Origin: an uncultured Litoreibacter sp.
GTDB taxonomy: Bacteria; Pseudomonadota; Alphaproteobacteria; Rhodobacterales; Rhodobacteraceae
Length of the DNA stretch: 64,000 nucleotides
Direction of reading: 5' to 3'
Assembly (NCBI GenBank): GCA_947493265.1
Contig: CANLQL010000004.1
Location: 434,001-498,000, forward strand
In this document: in pieces, positions 16,466 to 26,300 of the stretch
How positions within the stretch are numbered: the first letter of the stretch is position 1
Layout of the letters: every line of letters begins with the position of its first letter
The notes under the pieces: generated by a model
Database searches by the model: none
What the model was told of the DNA's origin: nothing
What the model saw: only the letters and a program-made list of their open reading frames with translations
Position numbers and translations under genes: made by a program

Positions 16466-18034
16466 TTAGGCGCGGTTGTCTTGCATCCACTGATCAAGCA
16501 CTGTGATCTCAGCGGCACTCATCCGCAAGCCCAGTTTGGAGCGGCGCCAGACGACATCCTCGGCTTTGCGGGCGAATTCCTTGTCCATCAACCAGCGAAT
16601 TTCGGTTTCTGTCAGGGTCGCCCCAAAACCTTGCCCCAAATCTTTAGCCGCTTTTGCGTCCCCTAAGATGTCGCGGGCTTCTGTTCCATAGGCCCGGATC
16701 AAGCGGCGCGCCCAGAAGTGGTCCAAGAACGGGTAGTCGTTCTTCAATCCGTCCATCAGCTCATCGACTTGATGAACCTCAAAATCACCTCCGGGCATCG
16801 CGATGCCAGCTGTCCATTCTCCGGTCGCATTTGGGAAGAACGGTGTAATTTTTTCCAATGCGTGTTCGGCCAATTTTCGATAGGTGGTGATTTTCCCGCC
16901 GAAGACGTTCAACATCGGTGCTCCACCTTCTGAGTTTACTTTCAAAACGTAGTCTCGCGTGGCTGCGGTCGCGGAAGATGCCCCATCATCATAAAGCGGA
17001 CGAACACCGGAATAGGTCCAGACGATATCTTCGCTGGTCACTGCCTTTTTGAAATAGTTGGACGCAAATTTCAGCAAGTAATCCTGTTCCTGCGGTGTAC
17101 AAACAGGCTTTTCACTTGGGTCATGATGTTCCGCATCCGTTGTCCCGATTAGAGTGAAATCGGTCTCATAAGGGATAGCGAAGATGATCCGCCCGTCTTC
17201 ACCCTGGAAGAAATAGCATTTGTCATGATCATAGAGCTTGCGGGTCACAATGTGGCTACCCCGCACAAGCCTGACGCCTTCGGATGCATTGAGCCGGGCT
17301 GTATTCTTGATGACGTCTTCGACCCATGGCCCGCCTGCATTCACCAACATCTTGGCGTGCATTTGATATGTTTCGCCACTGTCGCGATCTTCCAGCGTGA
17401 TCAGCCAAAGCGGGCCTTGCCGCTCTGCGCTGACAACTTTGGTCTGCGTCATGATCTTGGCACCACGTGCTTCGGCGTCCCGGGCGTTCAGCACCACCAG
17501 ACGCGAGTCCTCAATCCAGCAGTCGCTATATTCAAATGCTTTGGCAAAACGATCTTCCAGCGGCAAACCGGCCGGATCATTCGTCAGATCGACAGTCTTT
17601 GTCCCAGGCAGGATGTCCCGCCCGCCCAGGTTGTCGTAAAGAAACAAGCCAAGCCGGATCAACCACGCGGGCCTGCGTCCCTTCATCCAAGGCATCACGA
17701 TGTTCAGGATTTTCGACGTCGGTGTCGTGCCTTCGAACCGCATGTCCTTGTGGTAGGGCAGCACAAACCGCATCGGCCAACTGATATGTGGCATGGCTTT
17801 CAGAAGACGCTCCCGTTCGATCAGGCTTTCGCGCACCAACCGCACTTCAAAATATTCAAGATAGCGCAAACCGCCGTGAAACAGTTTCGTCGACGCGCTT
17901 GATGTTGCGGACGCCAGGTCGTTCATCTCAGCCAAGGCAACCGAAAGCCCACGGCCCGATGCGTCGCGCGCGATCCCGCACCCATTGATGCCCCCGCCAA
18001 TGACAAACAGATCGACCGTTTCAATCTCAGACAT
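16466..18034 (-). CDS. glpD: Glycerol-3-phosphate dehydrogenase (FAD, quinone-linked)
   Basis: A 522-residue GlpD. The FAD-binding start is LFVIGGGINGCGIARDAS, followed by SSASTKLFHGGLRYLE. It oxidises glycerol 3-phosphate to dihydroxyacetone phosphate at the inner membrane and passes electrons to quinone. First gene of the glpD-glpK-MATE operon and divergent from glpR across a 102-bp control region with operator repeats. Complete and ordinary in length. Confidence 0.96.
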   Translation of the reverse strand: MSEIETVDLFVIGGGINGCGIARDASGRGLSVALAEMNDLASATSSASTKLFHGGLRYLEYFEVRLVRESLIERERLLKAMPHISWPMRFVLPYHKDMRFEGTTPTSKILNIVMPWMKGRRPAWLIRLGLFLYDNLGGRDILPGTKTVDLTNDPAGLPLEDRFAKAFEYSDCWIEDSRLVVLNARDAEARGAKIMTQTKVVSAERQGPLWLITLEDRDSGETYQMHAKMLVNAGGPWVEDVIKNTARLNASEGVRLVRGSHIVTRKLYDHDKCYFFQGEDGRIIFAIPYETDFTLIGTTDAEHHDPSEKPVCTPQEQDYLLKFASNYFKKAVTSEDIVWTYSGVRPLYDDGASSATAATRDYVLKVNSEGGAPMLNVFGGKITTYRKLAEHALEKITPFFPNATGEWTAGIAMPGGDFEVHQVDELMDGLKNDYPFLDHFWARRLIRAYGTEARDILGDAKAAKDLGQGFGATLTETEIRWLMDKEFARKAEDVVWRRSKLGLRMSAAEITVLDQWMQDNRA

Positions 18035-18079
18035 TTTAGTTCCCGACTCAGCCTTTTCGCTTTCGTCATATCCACAGGT

Positions 18080-18113
18080 TTACTTTCGTTTCGTCAAGCA
18101 TTACTTTCGTTTC
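18080..18113. promoter_or_regulatory. GlpR operator: two direct repeats
   Basis: TTACTTTCGTTTC occurs at 18080-18092 and 18101-18113, exactly 21 bp (two helical turns) apart, between divergent glpD and glpR. A looser third copy (AGTTTCCTTTCAG) follows. The TTTCG core is like known DeoR/GlpR operators. Binding would repress glpD and autoregulate glpR. Confidence 0.7.
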
Positions 18114-18136
18114 AGTTTCCTTTCAGCGATGCAACC

Positions 18137-18895
18137 ATGGCCGACAATTTCAGACAGACCGAAATTCTTGAGATCGCCCGTTCCGAGGGCCGGGTAGAGG
18201 TGGACACCCTCGCCCGCCGCTTTGGCATCTCCGTGCAGACCATTCGCAAGGACTTGGCGGAGCTGTCTTTGCAGGGCGCGTTGAAGCGTGTTCATGGCGG
18301 GGCAATGCTGCCAGCGCGCTTGACAAATATTGGCTACGAAGAACGCCGCGCCTTGAATGCAGACGCGAAAACACGCATCGGCAAGGCGTGCGCCGCCCTC
18401 ATCCCTGAGAACGCAACAGTGTTTCTAAACATCGGCACCACCACAGAGGCCGTCGCCCGCGCACTTCTTGGCCATCGCAATCTAATGGTGGTGACAAACA
18501 ATCTCAACATCGCGAATATCCTGTCCGCAAACCCGAGTTGCGACGTCATGGTTGCAGGCGGATTTCTGCGGCGTGCCGATGGCGGTCTTACAGGCGCTCA
18601 GACGACGCAAGTTATCGCGAATTTCAAATTTGATCTGGCTGTGATCGGATGTTCGGCATTAGACACAGACGGCGATATTCTTGACTTTGATCTGGAAGAA
18701 GTCAGCGTCAGCCAAATGATCATTCGGCAATCACGCAAAGTGATCCTGGCTGCAGATACCGCAAAGTTTGAGCGTACCGCGCCGGTTCGAATTGCGTCCT
18801 TGGAAGATGTTGATCAGATGGTTACCGATGCACCGCTGCCGCAAGCGATGACGCCGCCTCTTGGCAATTTTTCAACACAGATTACGATTGTCTAA
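18137..18895 (+). CDS. glpR: DeoR-family glycerol 3-phosphate regulon repressor
   Basis: A 252-residue DeoR regulator: N-terminal helix-turn-helix with DTLARRFGISVQTIRKDL (about residues 22-39) and a C-terminal phosphosugar-sensing domain (NIGTTTEAVARALL near 95). It sits divergent from glpD with operator repeats between, the usual GlpR arrangement; glycerol 3-phosphate is the expected inducer. Its stop lies 2 bp from the end of the convergent sdaA. Confidence 0.92.
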   Translation: MADNFRQTEILEIARSEGRVEVDTLARRFGISVQTIRKDLAELSLQGALKRVHGGAMLPARLTNIGYEERRALNADAKTRIGKACAALIPENATVFLNIGTTTEAVARALLGHRNLMVVTNNLNIANILSANPSCDVMVAGGFLRRADGGLTGAQTTQVIANFKFDLAVIGCSALDTDGDILDFDLEEVSVSQMIIRQSRKVILAADTAKFERTAPVRIASLEDVDQMVTDAPLPQAMTPPLGNFSTQITIV

Positions 18896-18897
18896 AC

Positions 18898-20313
18898 TCA
18901 GCACTCCGGCAGATTTACAGCCAGTCCGCCTTGGCTGGTTTCTTTGTATTTCGCGCTCATATCCAACCCAGTCTGACGCATCGCTTCTATGCAATTGTCC
19001 AGCGGCATGAAATGTGCCCCATCACCGCGCAATGCGAGCGATGCAGCAGAAACAGCCTTGATCGCACCAAGCCCGTTCCGCTCAATACAAGGCACCTGAA
19101 CCAGTCCAGCGACCGGATCGCATGTCATACCCAAGTGATGTTCCAGCGCGATCTCAGCAGCATTTTCAACCTGTTCCGGGGTTCCCCCCAACGCAGCACA
19201 AAGCCCAGCTGCCGCCATTGATGAGGCGGATCCAACTTCCCCCTGACATCCAACTTCAGCACCTGAAATGGACGCGTTGTGCTTGATCAAACCACCGATT
19301 GCTGCAGCCGTTAACAAAAACGTCCGTTGGCCGTCTTCGCTGGCACCGACACAATGGTCACGGTAGTAGCGCAACACGGCAGGCAGCACGCCCGCGGCTC
19401 CATTAGTGGGGGAGGTCACAACCTTCCCGCCCGCCGCGTTTTCTTCATTCACAGCCATCGCATAGACGCTCATCCAGTCATTGATCGTATGCGGTTGAGA
19501 TAGGTTTTGCCCCTGCTCCGCGACCAATTGCTGGTGGATGTTCTTCGCCCGCCTGCGCACCGAAAGCCCCCCCGGCAATATGCCGTCCATCCGCAGACCA
19601 CGGTCAATGCAATCAAACATGGCATCACGGATGCGCGCCAAAGACTGGTCAAGTTGGACCTTGGTCATCTGACTAAGCTCATTGACCTCTTTCATCTGCG
19701 AAATCGTTTTGCCGGAAGCCTTCGCCATTGCCAGCATTTCGGCAGCGGAACCGAACGGATAGGGAAAGCCTTGCGCTTCTTTTTGCGCATGAAGCGCGTC
19801 CGCATCCCCACGCGACATATCCTCCAGTTCGCGCGCTGTCAGGACAAACCCGCCCCCGATCGAGAAATAAGTTTCCTGCAAATACAAGTTTCCCGCCACA
19901 TCGAAGGCGCGCAAGACCATGCCATTCGGATGACCTTTGAGAACCTGATCGTAGTCAAAAACCAGATCTGTCTGAGGATCGAAACGCAATTCTCCAAGAC
20001 CTTCTGGGGAAACCCGCTTTGCAGAATTGACCTGAGCGACCAGATCTTCAACCTGATCCGGGTCCAGCGTTTCCGGCAGGAACCCCATCAGCCCCAGAAT
20101 AACCGCACGATCCGTTGCATGCCCTTTCCCAGTAAATGCCAGAGACCCATGCAGCGACGCACCTAGCCCACCCAATTCGCCCGCACCGGGCTCTTTATTT
20201 CGACCTGCACGCAATTCGTCCAGAAAGCGTCCAGCAGCCGTCATCGGCCCCATCGTGTGAGATGAGGACGGGCCAATGCCGATCTTGAAGATATCAAAAA
20301 TGCTCAGAAACAT
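18898..20313 (-). CDS. sdaA: L-serine ammonia-lyase, single-chain Fe-S type
   Basis: A 471-residue serine deaminase. It starts [20 protein letters not shown], the signature N-terminus of the family, and contains both alpha and beta domains with cysteines for the catalytic 4Fe-4S cluster ([24 protein letters not shown]). It converts L-serine to pyruvate and ammonia in the cytoplasm. The frame is open further upstream, but the chosen ATG gives the standard family start. Not obviously linked to taurine metabolism. Confidence 0.93.
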   Translation of the reverse strand: MFLSIFDIFKIGIGPSSSHTMGPMTAAGRFLDELRAGRNKEPGAGELGGLGASLHGSLAFTGKGHATDRAVILGLMGFLPETLDPDQVEDLVAQVNSAKRVSPEGLGELRFDPQTDLVFDYDQVLKGHPNGMVLRAFDVAGNLYLQETYFSIGGGFVLTARELEDMSRGDADALHAQKEAQGFPYPFGSAAEMLAMAKASGKTISQMKEVNELSQMTKVQLDQSLARIRDAMFDCIDRGLRMDGILPGGLSVRRRAKNIHQQLVAEQGQNLSQPHTINDWMSVYAMAVNEENAAGGKVVTSPTNGAAGVLPAVLRYYRDHCVGASEDGQRTFLLTAAAIGGLIKHNASISGAEVGCQGEVGSASSMAAAGLCAALGGTPEQVENAAEIALEHHLGMTCDPVAGLVQVPCIERNGLGAIKAVSAASLALRGDGAHFMPLDNCIEAMRQTGLDMSAKYKETSQGGLAVNLPEC

Positions 20314-20425
20314 GTCCGCTCTATACGCCGCCAGTTTCGCAAACTCAAAGCTGGAAAAGACATCGAACAGCTCTGATACGACAAGGATCTTCTTCTTGCC
20401 AAAAATACCTCCCGCCGGAGGCACC

Positions 20426-20447
20426 GCGAGGCCCCGAAGGGCCTCGC
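20426..20447 (-). terminator. Strong hairpin after tauC
   Basis: GCGAGGCCC-CGAA-GGGCCTCGC is a perfect 9-bp stem. No U-tract follows on either strand, so it may stop transcription weakly or stabilise the tauABC mRNA end. Confidence 0.5.
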
Positions 20448-20477
20448 AATAAATCGCGTCGCGCAGCGGCTACTGTG

Positions 20478-21788
20478 TTAGCCGCGACCTTTCCAAGGAA
20501 CCAGTCTGTTCTCAGCACCGCGCATCAACATGTCGATCCCGTAGCCGATCACGCCGATGATGATGATGCCGATGATCACGATATCGGTCAGCTGGAATTT
20601 CGACGCGGCGATGATCATCTTGCCTGCACCCTTTTCCGCGGCAACAAGTTCTGCGGCCACAACTGTGCCCCAACAAACACCCATCGCAACCCGCGCGCCG
20701 GTGAAAATCTCTGGCAAGCTGTTTGGAAGGATCACTTTGGACAGGATCTGCTTCTTGGTCGCACCAAGCGAATACGCGGCATGCACTTTTGAAATGCTGA
20801 CACCAGAAACGCCCGCCCGGGCAGCAATCGTCATTATCCACAACGCGGCGAGGAACAGAAGCGAAATTTTGCCCTGCTCACCAATCCCGAACCAAATGAT
20901 GATCAACGGGATCAAGGCCAATGGCGGGACCGGGCGCATGAATTCCACGATTGGATCAAACCACCCGCGCAACCATCCGTTCAGACCCATCGCAAAGCCC
21001 AAGGGGATGCCGAAAAGACAGCCCAGCGCAAAGCCCACGACAACACGCACAAGCGACCAGAACACGTTTTCCCATAAACCGACGCCTTGGTAGCCGTTTT
21101 TGTTCAGGTCGATAAACCGGCTCCAAACCGCTTCTGGCGGTGGAAGATACAGCGCCTCCATCGTCATCCCGACATCAGGCTCCACCGATAGGGATCCCCG
21201 CTGGGTTACCAGGATCGATCCGTCCTTAAAACCAATAGTATCCCCGACATTGATCGGTTGGCCGTCAATTTCAGTGAACCGGAAGCCTTCATCCGCCTGC
21301 GTTTTGATCAACACCTTGCGGCGCTGGGCAACAGTTACGGACTGGTTCTGGGCAAAATCGCCATCCTCTGCAGCCGGGGCCGGTGCATCCGGCTTTTCAC
21401 CAAATTGATGAACCAGAAGATCAATTTGACCCTTGCCGGTTTCACCAGCGGCATTCACGGCGGTGTATTCGAACGACGTGCCACCTTCATGTGGACCAGG
21501 CAGGATTTTGAACGGCAACAGGCTGGAACCTGTGGCAATTGCCCAAAGCAGGAAGATCGTAATGACCGCGGCGACAGAGGCGACACGGTTGGCCACAACC
21601 GCACTTTCATCCCCAAACGTAACCGTCTTCAGCGACGTGTACCCCCGCGCTTTTTCGCGGCCCTGACTATAAAGATTCCATAGGAAATAACACAGGCCTG
21701 AAACGCCAACGTAAACGGCGAAGATAACGGCGATGCCGACAATCATCCAAAGGGATGAGCCGACCAGTTCTGCAATTTCTTGTCCCAT
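20478..21788 (-). CDS. tauC: Taurine ABC transporter permease with large extracytoplasmic insertion
   Basis: A 436-residue permease, clearly longer than the ~270-residue E. coli TauC. The C-terminal ~200 residues are the standard SsuC/TauC core with the ATPase-coupling loop SLGATKKQILSKVILP. The N-terminal half adds two membrane helices (about residues 12-40 and 70-90) and a ~125-residue hydrophilic segment before the core. This long form is, to my memory, usual in marine alphaproteobacterial TauC. Overlaps tauB by one base (TGATG). Confidence 0.85.
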   Translation of the reverse strand: MGQEIAELVGSSLWMIVGIAVIFAVYVGVSGLCYFLWNLYSQGREKARGYTSLKTVTFGDESAVVANRVASVAAVITIFLLWAIATGSSLLPFKILPGPHEGGTSFEYTAVNAAGETGKGQIDLLVHQFGEKPDAPAPAAEDGDFAQNQSVTVAQRRKVLIKTQADEGFRFTEIDGQPINVGDTIGFKDGSILVTQRGSLSVEPDVGMTMEALYLPPPEAVWSRFIDLNKNGYQGVGLWENVFWSLVRVVVGFALGCLFGIPLGFAMGLNGWLRGWFDPIVEFMRPVPPLALIPLIIIWFGIGEQGKISLLFLAALWIMTIAARAGVSGVSISKVHAAYSLGATKKQILSKVILPNSLPEIFTGARVAMGVCWGTVVAAELVAAEKGAGKMIIAASKFQLTDIVIIGIIIIGVIGYGIDMLMRGAENRLVPWKGRG

Positions 21789-22591
21789 CAGGCTGTCTCC
21801 GTTCGTCCCATAATTTCTTCTTCCATGTCCCAGATCATGTTCAGGATCTCGTCACGGGTTGGCCCAAAATCTTTGTGCCGTTTCACTTCGCGCAAATCAG
21901 CGCCGACGCCCATTTCTGCAAATGGCAGGCGATATTCCTTGTGAACACGACCAGGCCGCGGAGCCATCACCAAAAGCCGCTCCCCGAGCAGAAGCGCTTC
22001 TTCCACAGAGTGAGTGATCAGGATGATCGTCTTACCGGTCTTTTTCCAGATATCCAGCACGAGGCTTTGCATCTTTTCCCGGGTCAGCGCATCTAGCGCA
22101 CCCAAGGGTTCGTCCATCAAAATGACGTCAGGGTCGTTACACAGACAGCGGGCCAAAGCGACACGCTGTTGCATCCCGCCTGACAGCTCATAAATCATCT
22201 TTTCGCCGAAATCCTGCAGACCGACGATGCCAAGCAATTCTTGAACCCGGTCATTGATTTCGCCTTTGGGTGTGCCCTTCATCGATGGACCAAACCCGAT
22301 ATTTTCAGAGACATTCATCCATTCAAACAATGCGCCTTGCTGGAAAACCATTCCCCGTTCCGGATGTGGCCCGACAACATTGTGCCCGTTAAGGTCAATC
22401 ACGCCTGCCGTGGGTGCCAAGAAGCCTGCAAGGATATTGAGCAGCGTCGTCTTCCCGCAGCCCGACGGACCTAGGACTGACAGAAGCTCTCCGCCTTTGA
22501 TGTTGAGATTAATGTTTTTGAGTGCCTCGACCGATCCGCCATTTGGAAGATCAAAGGTCATTGAGACGTCATTGATTGTCAGCCCTGACAT
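21788..22591 (-). CDS. tauB: Taurine ABC transporter ATP-binding protein
   Basis: A 267-residue ABC ATPase with Walker A LGPSGCGKTT, signature ELSGGMQQRVA and Walker B VILMDEPLGALD, in the nitrate/sulfonate/taurine class. It energises taurine import with TauA and TauC. The gene follows tauA after an 82-bp gap that holds a terminator-like attenuator. Confidence 0.9.
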   Translation of the reverse strand: MSGLTINDVSMTFDLPNGGSVEALKNINLNIKGGELLSVLGPSGCGKTTLLNILAGFLAPTAGVIDLNGHNVVGPHPERGMVFQQGALFEWMNVSENIGFGPSMKGTPKGEINDRVQELLGIVGLQDFGEKMIYELSGGMQQRVALARCLCNDPDVILMDEPLGALDALTREKMQSLVLDIWKKTGKTIILITHSVEEALLLGERLLVMAPRPGRVHKEYRLPFAEMGVGADLREVKRHKDFGPTRDEILNMIWDMEEEIMGRTETA

Positions 22592-22610
22592 GACAACTCC
22601 TGTCCCCGAT

Positions 22611-22649
22611 TTGAAATAAAAAGGCGTGGCACCGTATTGACGCCACGCC
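22611..22649 (-). terminator. Intra-operon attenuator between tauA and tauB
   Basis: On the minus strand the perfect 8-bp stem GGCGTGGC/GCCACGCC is followed by TTTTTATTT. It lies after tauA, so it should give more binding-protein mRNA than permease mRNA. Confidence 0.8.
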
Positions 22650-22673
22650 CGGTATTAAGAAGCCAAGACCGGC

Positions 22674-23678
22674 TTACATTTTGGACGCAGCTTCCAGGTA
22701 AGATCCGTCAACCAGTGGCGCATAATCATCCAGCGCTGTGATTTGACCAGCTTCCTGCAGGGACGCAGCGGAAGATGTCAGGTAGTCCTGAACACCACCA
22801 GCCATCCAGTAGTCAGACAGCTTTTCTTCCATTGTTGGGTAGCCAAACTCAGCAGCTGTTGAGCGGACTGCGTCTACATCCATACCAGCCGCTTTCGCGA
22901 TATCTGGGAACATAGCTTCGCTGTCTGTCACGTATCTTGCTTCCATGTCGGCGTTGACCTTCAGGAATTTTGCAACCAGCTCTGGGTTTTCTGCGCCGAA
23001 GGCTGCCGGGATGGACACAACGTCAAAGACGCGGCCAACAACAGCTTCTTTTTCTGCACCTTCAAGCAACACGTTGCCGTGCTCTTTCATGCGCTGCAGT
23101 GGGCCAGACCAACCGCATGCCATGTCCAGCTCGCCTGCGGCGAATGCAGCTGCGGAGTCGACTGGTGCCATGTCAACGATTTTCATGGAATCCACGTCCA
23201 CGCCGAAATGCTTCATCTGCGCGAGGAAACCAGAATGTGCAGCAGTGCCAAGCGGGACACCGACCTGCTTGCCTGGAAGTTCAGCACCAGCGTTTGACTT
23301 GTCGATTTCCAGTGAAGACCGGACAACACAGTTGTCGTTGTCAGAGTAAGAAACCGCAACGTCGACCGCTTTGAGGTCTTGGCCAGCAGCTGTTGCCACC
23401 AAGAACGGTGTCACACCTTGGCTGTAGGAAATATGAACATCGCCGGATGCCATTGCGGCGGACATCGCTGTACCTGCGTCAAAGGAGACCCAGTTGATTT
23501 TGACGCCCATGGCTTCTTCATACAGTTTGTTTTGCTGCGCGTACTGGTTTGGCGTTGGCCATTCCAGGAAGTAAGCAACTGTGATTTCTTCGAGGTGGCC
23601 GTCCGCGAACGCAGTTTGCGCGCCAGTCAGCATGGCCACGGACGCAACTGCGCCCATCAATTTTGTTGTGAGTTTCAT
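22674..23678 (-). CDS. tauA: Taurine-binding periplasmic protein
   Basis: A 334-residue solute-binding protein of the SsuA/TauA class. Signal peptide with cleavage in TAFA-DGHLEE; the ADGH start is common in Rhodobacterales binding proteins. It delivers taurine to TauBC. First gene of the tauABC operon, divergent from tpa across a 395-bp region holding predicted TauR sites. Confidence 0.9.
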   Translation of the reverse strand: MKLTTKLMGAVASVAMLTGAQTAFADGHLEEITVAYFLEWPTPNQYAQQNKLYEEAMGVKINWVSFDAGTAMSAAMASGDVHISYSQGVTPFLVATAAGQDLKAVDVAVSYSDNDNCVVRSSLEIDKSNAGAELPGKQVGVPLGTAAHSGFLAQMKHFGVDVDSMKIVDMAPVDSAAAFAAGELDMACGWSGPLQRMKEHGNVLLEGAEKEAVVGRVFDVVSIPAAFGAENPELVAKFLKVNADMEARYVTDSEAMFPDIAKAAGMDVDAVRSTAAEFGYPTMEEKLSDYWMAGGVQDYLTSSAASLQEAGQITALDDYAPLVDGSYLEAASKM

Positions 23679-23935
23679 TCAGATTTTCTCCCAGTAATAA
23701 CGATTAGCGCGTTTTTTCGCGCCTTTTTCTGCAAGAATTGACAGGGATCAGTATGGTCCCCCCCGCCTTTGCAGATTGCAGTGGAGGAAAATTAGGCCAG
23801 TGAGTCAATGGTTAGATTTGGCTTTCGCGTTTTCCGAAAGATCATCCACAACTATCACAAAATGTTCGGTAATCGGCTCGTTTTATTGATTTTTTCGTTT
23901 TGGGGTCTGATTGGACGGTGCCGCGCAAACGCCTT

Positions 23936-23967
23936 CTGGACTGATCCATATAGGATTTCTGGCCCTA
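23936..23967. promoter_or_regulatory. Predicted TauR-binding direct repeat, tauA/tpa region
   Basis: CTGGACTGA (23936) and CTGGCCCTA (23959) are 23 bp apart. They match the CTGGAC-TAA direct-repeat element reported for TauR. The repeat lies between divergent tauA and tpa; the rest of the 395-bp gap is AT-rich with no gene visible. Confidence 0.6.
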
Positions 23968-24073
23968 TTGTCCGCTCAACCTATATGCAGCTTGGAAAAA
24001 GACCTAAAATATTAGGGTTCGCGACAGAATCAGTCGCTTCACTCTCGTTTACTTTTCAACCCCGGAGGCTCCG

Positions 24074-25459
24074 ATGGACGGCAATCTGCAACCAAACGAT
24101 ATTAGCGGCATCGTTGAAGCTGACCGCGCTCATGTCTGGCATCACCTGATCCAACACAAACCTTTTGAAACTGTCGATCCACGGATCATTGTCGAAGGCA
24201 AAGGCATGCGTGTCTGGGACCAGAACGGCAAGGAACACCTTGATGCGGTGTCGGGCGGTGTTTGGACGGTGAACGTGGGCTACGGCCGCGAAAGCATTGC
24301 CAATGCAGTGCGCGATCAGTTGGTCAAGATGAACTATTTCGCAGGCTCCGCAGGATCGATCCCGGGCGCGATGTTCTCTGAGCGTCTGATCTCGAAAATG
24401 CCGGGCCTGACCCGCGTCTATTTCGCGAATTCCGGCTCGGAAGCGAATGAGAAGGCGTTCAAGATGGTTCGCCAGATCAGCCACAACAAATATGGTGGCA
24501 AGAAAAACAAGATTTTGTATCGCGAACGTGACTACCACGGCACGACAATCACCACATTGTCCGCAGGTGGTCAGCCTGAGCGGAATGCGCAATACGGACC
24601 GTTCACACCAGGCTTTATCGAAGTCCCACACTGCCTTGAATATCGCGCGCAATGGGACCTGACCGGCGCGGAATACGGCAAACGTGCCGCTGACGCGATC
24701 GAAGAGGTTATTCTGCGCGAGGGCCCGGACACTGTCGGCGCCCTGTGCCTTGAGCCAGTGACAGCGGGCGGCGGCGTGATCACGCCACCGGAAGGCTATT
24801 GGGAGCGTGTTCAGGAAATTTGCACCAAGTACGACATCCTGCTGCATATCGACGAAGTTGTCTGCGGTGTTGGCCGGACTGGAACATGGTTTGGCTATCA
24901 GAACTACGGCATCAAGCCAGATTTCGTGACAATGGCGAAAGGCGTTGCGTCTGGCTACGCCGCGATTTCGTGCTGTGTAACGTCCGAGCGCGTCTTTGAG
25001 ATGTTCAAGGAAAACGCTGACGATCCGATGAGCTATTTCCGCGACATCTCCACCTTTGGCGGATGTACAGCGGGCCCAGCAGCTGCGTTGGAAAACATGC
25101 GTATCATCGAGGATGAGAACCTGTTGGAGAACACCATCAAGATGGGTGATCGGATGGTTGCCAACCTTGAGGCTCTGTCAGAAAAGCACGAAGTTATCGG
25201 CCAAGTCCGCGGCAAAGGGCTGTTCTGCGGCGCGGAACTTGTCGCGGATCGCGGTACCAAAGAACCATTGGCTGAGAAACTTGTTCAGGCGATTGTCGGA
25301 GATTGCATGAAGCAAGGCACAATCATCGGGGCGACGAACCGGTCGCTGCCAGGCTTCAACAATACGCTGTGCTTTTCGCCTGCTTTGATTGCTACGGCGG
25401 ACGATATCGACGAAATCACAAACAGCGTTGATGAGGCTTTGACACGCGTCCTTGCCTAG
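24074..25459 (+). CDS. tpa: Taurine:pyruvate aminotransferase
   Basis: A 461-residue class III aminotransferase with the PLP lysine in TMAKGVASGYA (about residue 290) and the DEVVCGVGRTG motif. Tpa converts taurine and pyruvate to sulfoacetaldehyde and alanine, the first step of taurine dissimilation. The assignment rests on family plus neighbours tauABC, tauR and xsc. Has its own terminator. Confidence 0.93.
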   Translation: MDGNLQPNDISGIVEADRAHVWHHLIQHKPFETVDPRIIVEGKGMRVWDQNGKEHLDAVSGGVWTVNVGYGRESIANAVRDQLVKMNYFAGSAGSIPGAMFSERLISKMPGLTRVYFANSGSEANEKAFKMVRQISHNKYGGKKNKILYRERDYHGTTITTLSAGGQPERNAQYGPFTPGFIEVPHCLEYRAQWDLTGAEYGKRAADAIEEVILREGPDTVGALCLEPVTAGGGVITPPEGYWERVQEICTKYDILLHIDEVVCGVGRTGTWFGYQNYGIKPDFVTMAKGVASGYAAISCCVTSERVFEMFKENADDPMSYFRDISTFGGCTAGPAAALENMRIIEDENLLENTIKMGDRMVANLEALSEKHEVIGQVRGKGLFCGAELVADRGTKEPLAEKLVQAIVGDCMKQGTIIGATNRSLPGFNNTLCFSPALIATADDIDEITNSVDEALTRVLA

Positions 25460-25475
25460 TCCTGAGACAGAACAC

Positions 25476-25509
25476 AAAAAAAAGCCCGCGCCATTTGGTG
25501 CGGGCTTTT
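25476..25509. terminator. Bidirectional terminator between tpa and TetR gene
   Basis: AAAAGCCCGCGCC pairs with GGTGCGGGCTTTT and is A-rich on one side and T-rich on the other, so it works for tpa on plus and the TetR gene on minus. Confidence 0.92.
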
Positions 25510-25528
25510 GCATTAAAATATCTGAGAT

Positions 25529-26134
25529 TTACCGCGTTGCGATGCTGCGAAGAACCAGTTTCACGGCCGTCTCATAAGGTGCGGCGAAGGTGCCGTTAGA
25601 AATCGCGAAGGCCGCACGATCAAACATCGCCGCCAGAAGTTCTGATAAAGCATCAAGCGGCAGGTTAATGCCCTCCGCACGCGCGATATTTGCAAGACCC
25701 TCGCGCAGCGCAGGCGCACCGGTCGCCGCATCAATGCGTGACATCTCAACAGCGCCCAAAACGGATGGCCCTTCGATCAGCAGAAGCTTGCTGCGGCCAG
25801 CGACTTTCATCGCCTCGAAATAGGCTTTCGCCCCTTCCATCATCGCCTTCTGCGGCGTGTCACTTGCGGGGGACGCAAAACTGACATCACGGGCGACTAT
25901 CTTGGCCTCTTGGGTGACAACGGCGCGGAACAAATCAGTTTTGTTTTCGAAATAGTGATAGAGCGCGCCACGGGTGAGGCCTGCCCTGCGCACGATTTCA
26001 GGTGTGCTGGCATGGGCGAATCCATTCGCCACGAAGATCTCACGGGCGGCGGCAATCAACGCGTCGCGCGTATCTAAAGCCTCGAAATCACTGATTTTTT
26101 GGGCATTACTGTTCTGAACTGGAAGCAGTTCCAT
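25529..26134 (-). CDS. TetR/AcrR family regulator
   Basis: A 201-residue TetR regulator. The helix-turn-helix is near residues 40-66 (TPEIVRRAGLTRGALYHYFENKTDLF) in two contiguous stretches; the C-terminal ligand domain is unassignable. It is divergent from tauR, with an AcrR-like operator in the gap, and inserted between tpa and tauR. It may control itself or the taurine genes, but a link is unproven. Confidence 0.88.
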   Translation of the reverse strand: MELLPVQNSNAQKISDFEALDTRDALIAAAREIFVANGFAHASTPEIVRRAGLTRGALYHYFENKTDLFRAVVTQEAKIVARDVSFASPASDTPQKAMMEGAKAYFEAMKVAGRSKLLLIEGPSVLGAVEMSRIDAATGAPALREGLANIARAEGINLPLDALSELLAAMFDRAAFAISNGTFAAPYETAVKLVLRSIATR

Positions 26135-26158
26135 AAGACGTCACCATTTAACAAACAC

Positions 26159-26176
26159 GATACATACATAGTGTAG
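26159..26176. promoter_or_regulatory. Possible TetR operator
   Basis: GATACATACATAGTGTAG is an imperfect palindrome that resembles the TACATACAT half of AcrR operators and lies 25 bp upstream of the TetR gene start. Confidence 0.4.
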
Positions 26177-26248
26177 GCGGTTTTCCGCCGCAGAGTCAAA
26201 GAAACGGACTGTTGCGAAAAACGTGACGTCGCTTCCCTTTCTTGTATC

Positions 26249-26291
26249 GGTCTGGCATGTATATCCAGACCAGTTTCAATTTATATCCAGA
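26249..26291. promoter_or_regulatory. Predicted TauR sites upstream of tauR
   Basis: TATATCCAGA occurs at 26260-26269 and 26282-26291, 22 bp apart; read on the minus strand it is TCTGGATATA, the CTGGA-TA element seen at tauA/tpa and xsc. The first copy also forms a perfect palindrome GGTCTGG-N9-CCAGACC (26249-26271). It lies 10-50 bp before the tauR start, so autoregulation is likely. Confidence 0.6.
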
Positions 26292-26300
26292 GTTAGCCCG

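Noticed and set aside
23808-24073. Possible small gene in the tauA-tpa gap
   Set aside because: The frame runs into tpa out of phase, has no ribosome binding site and overlaps the predicted TauR sites.
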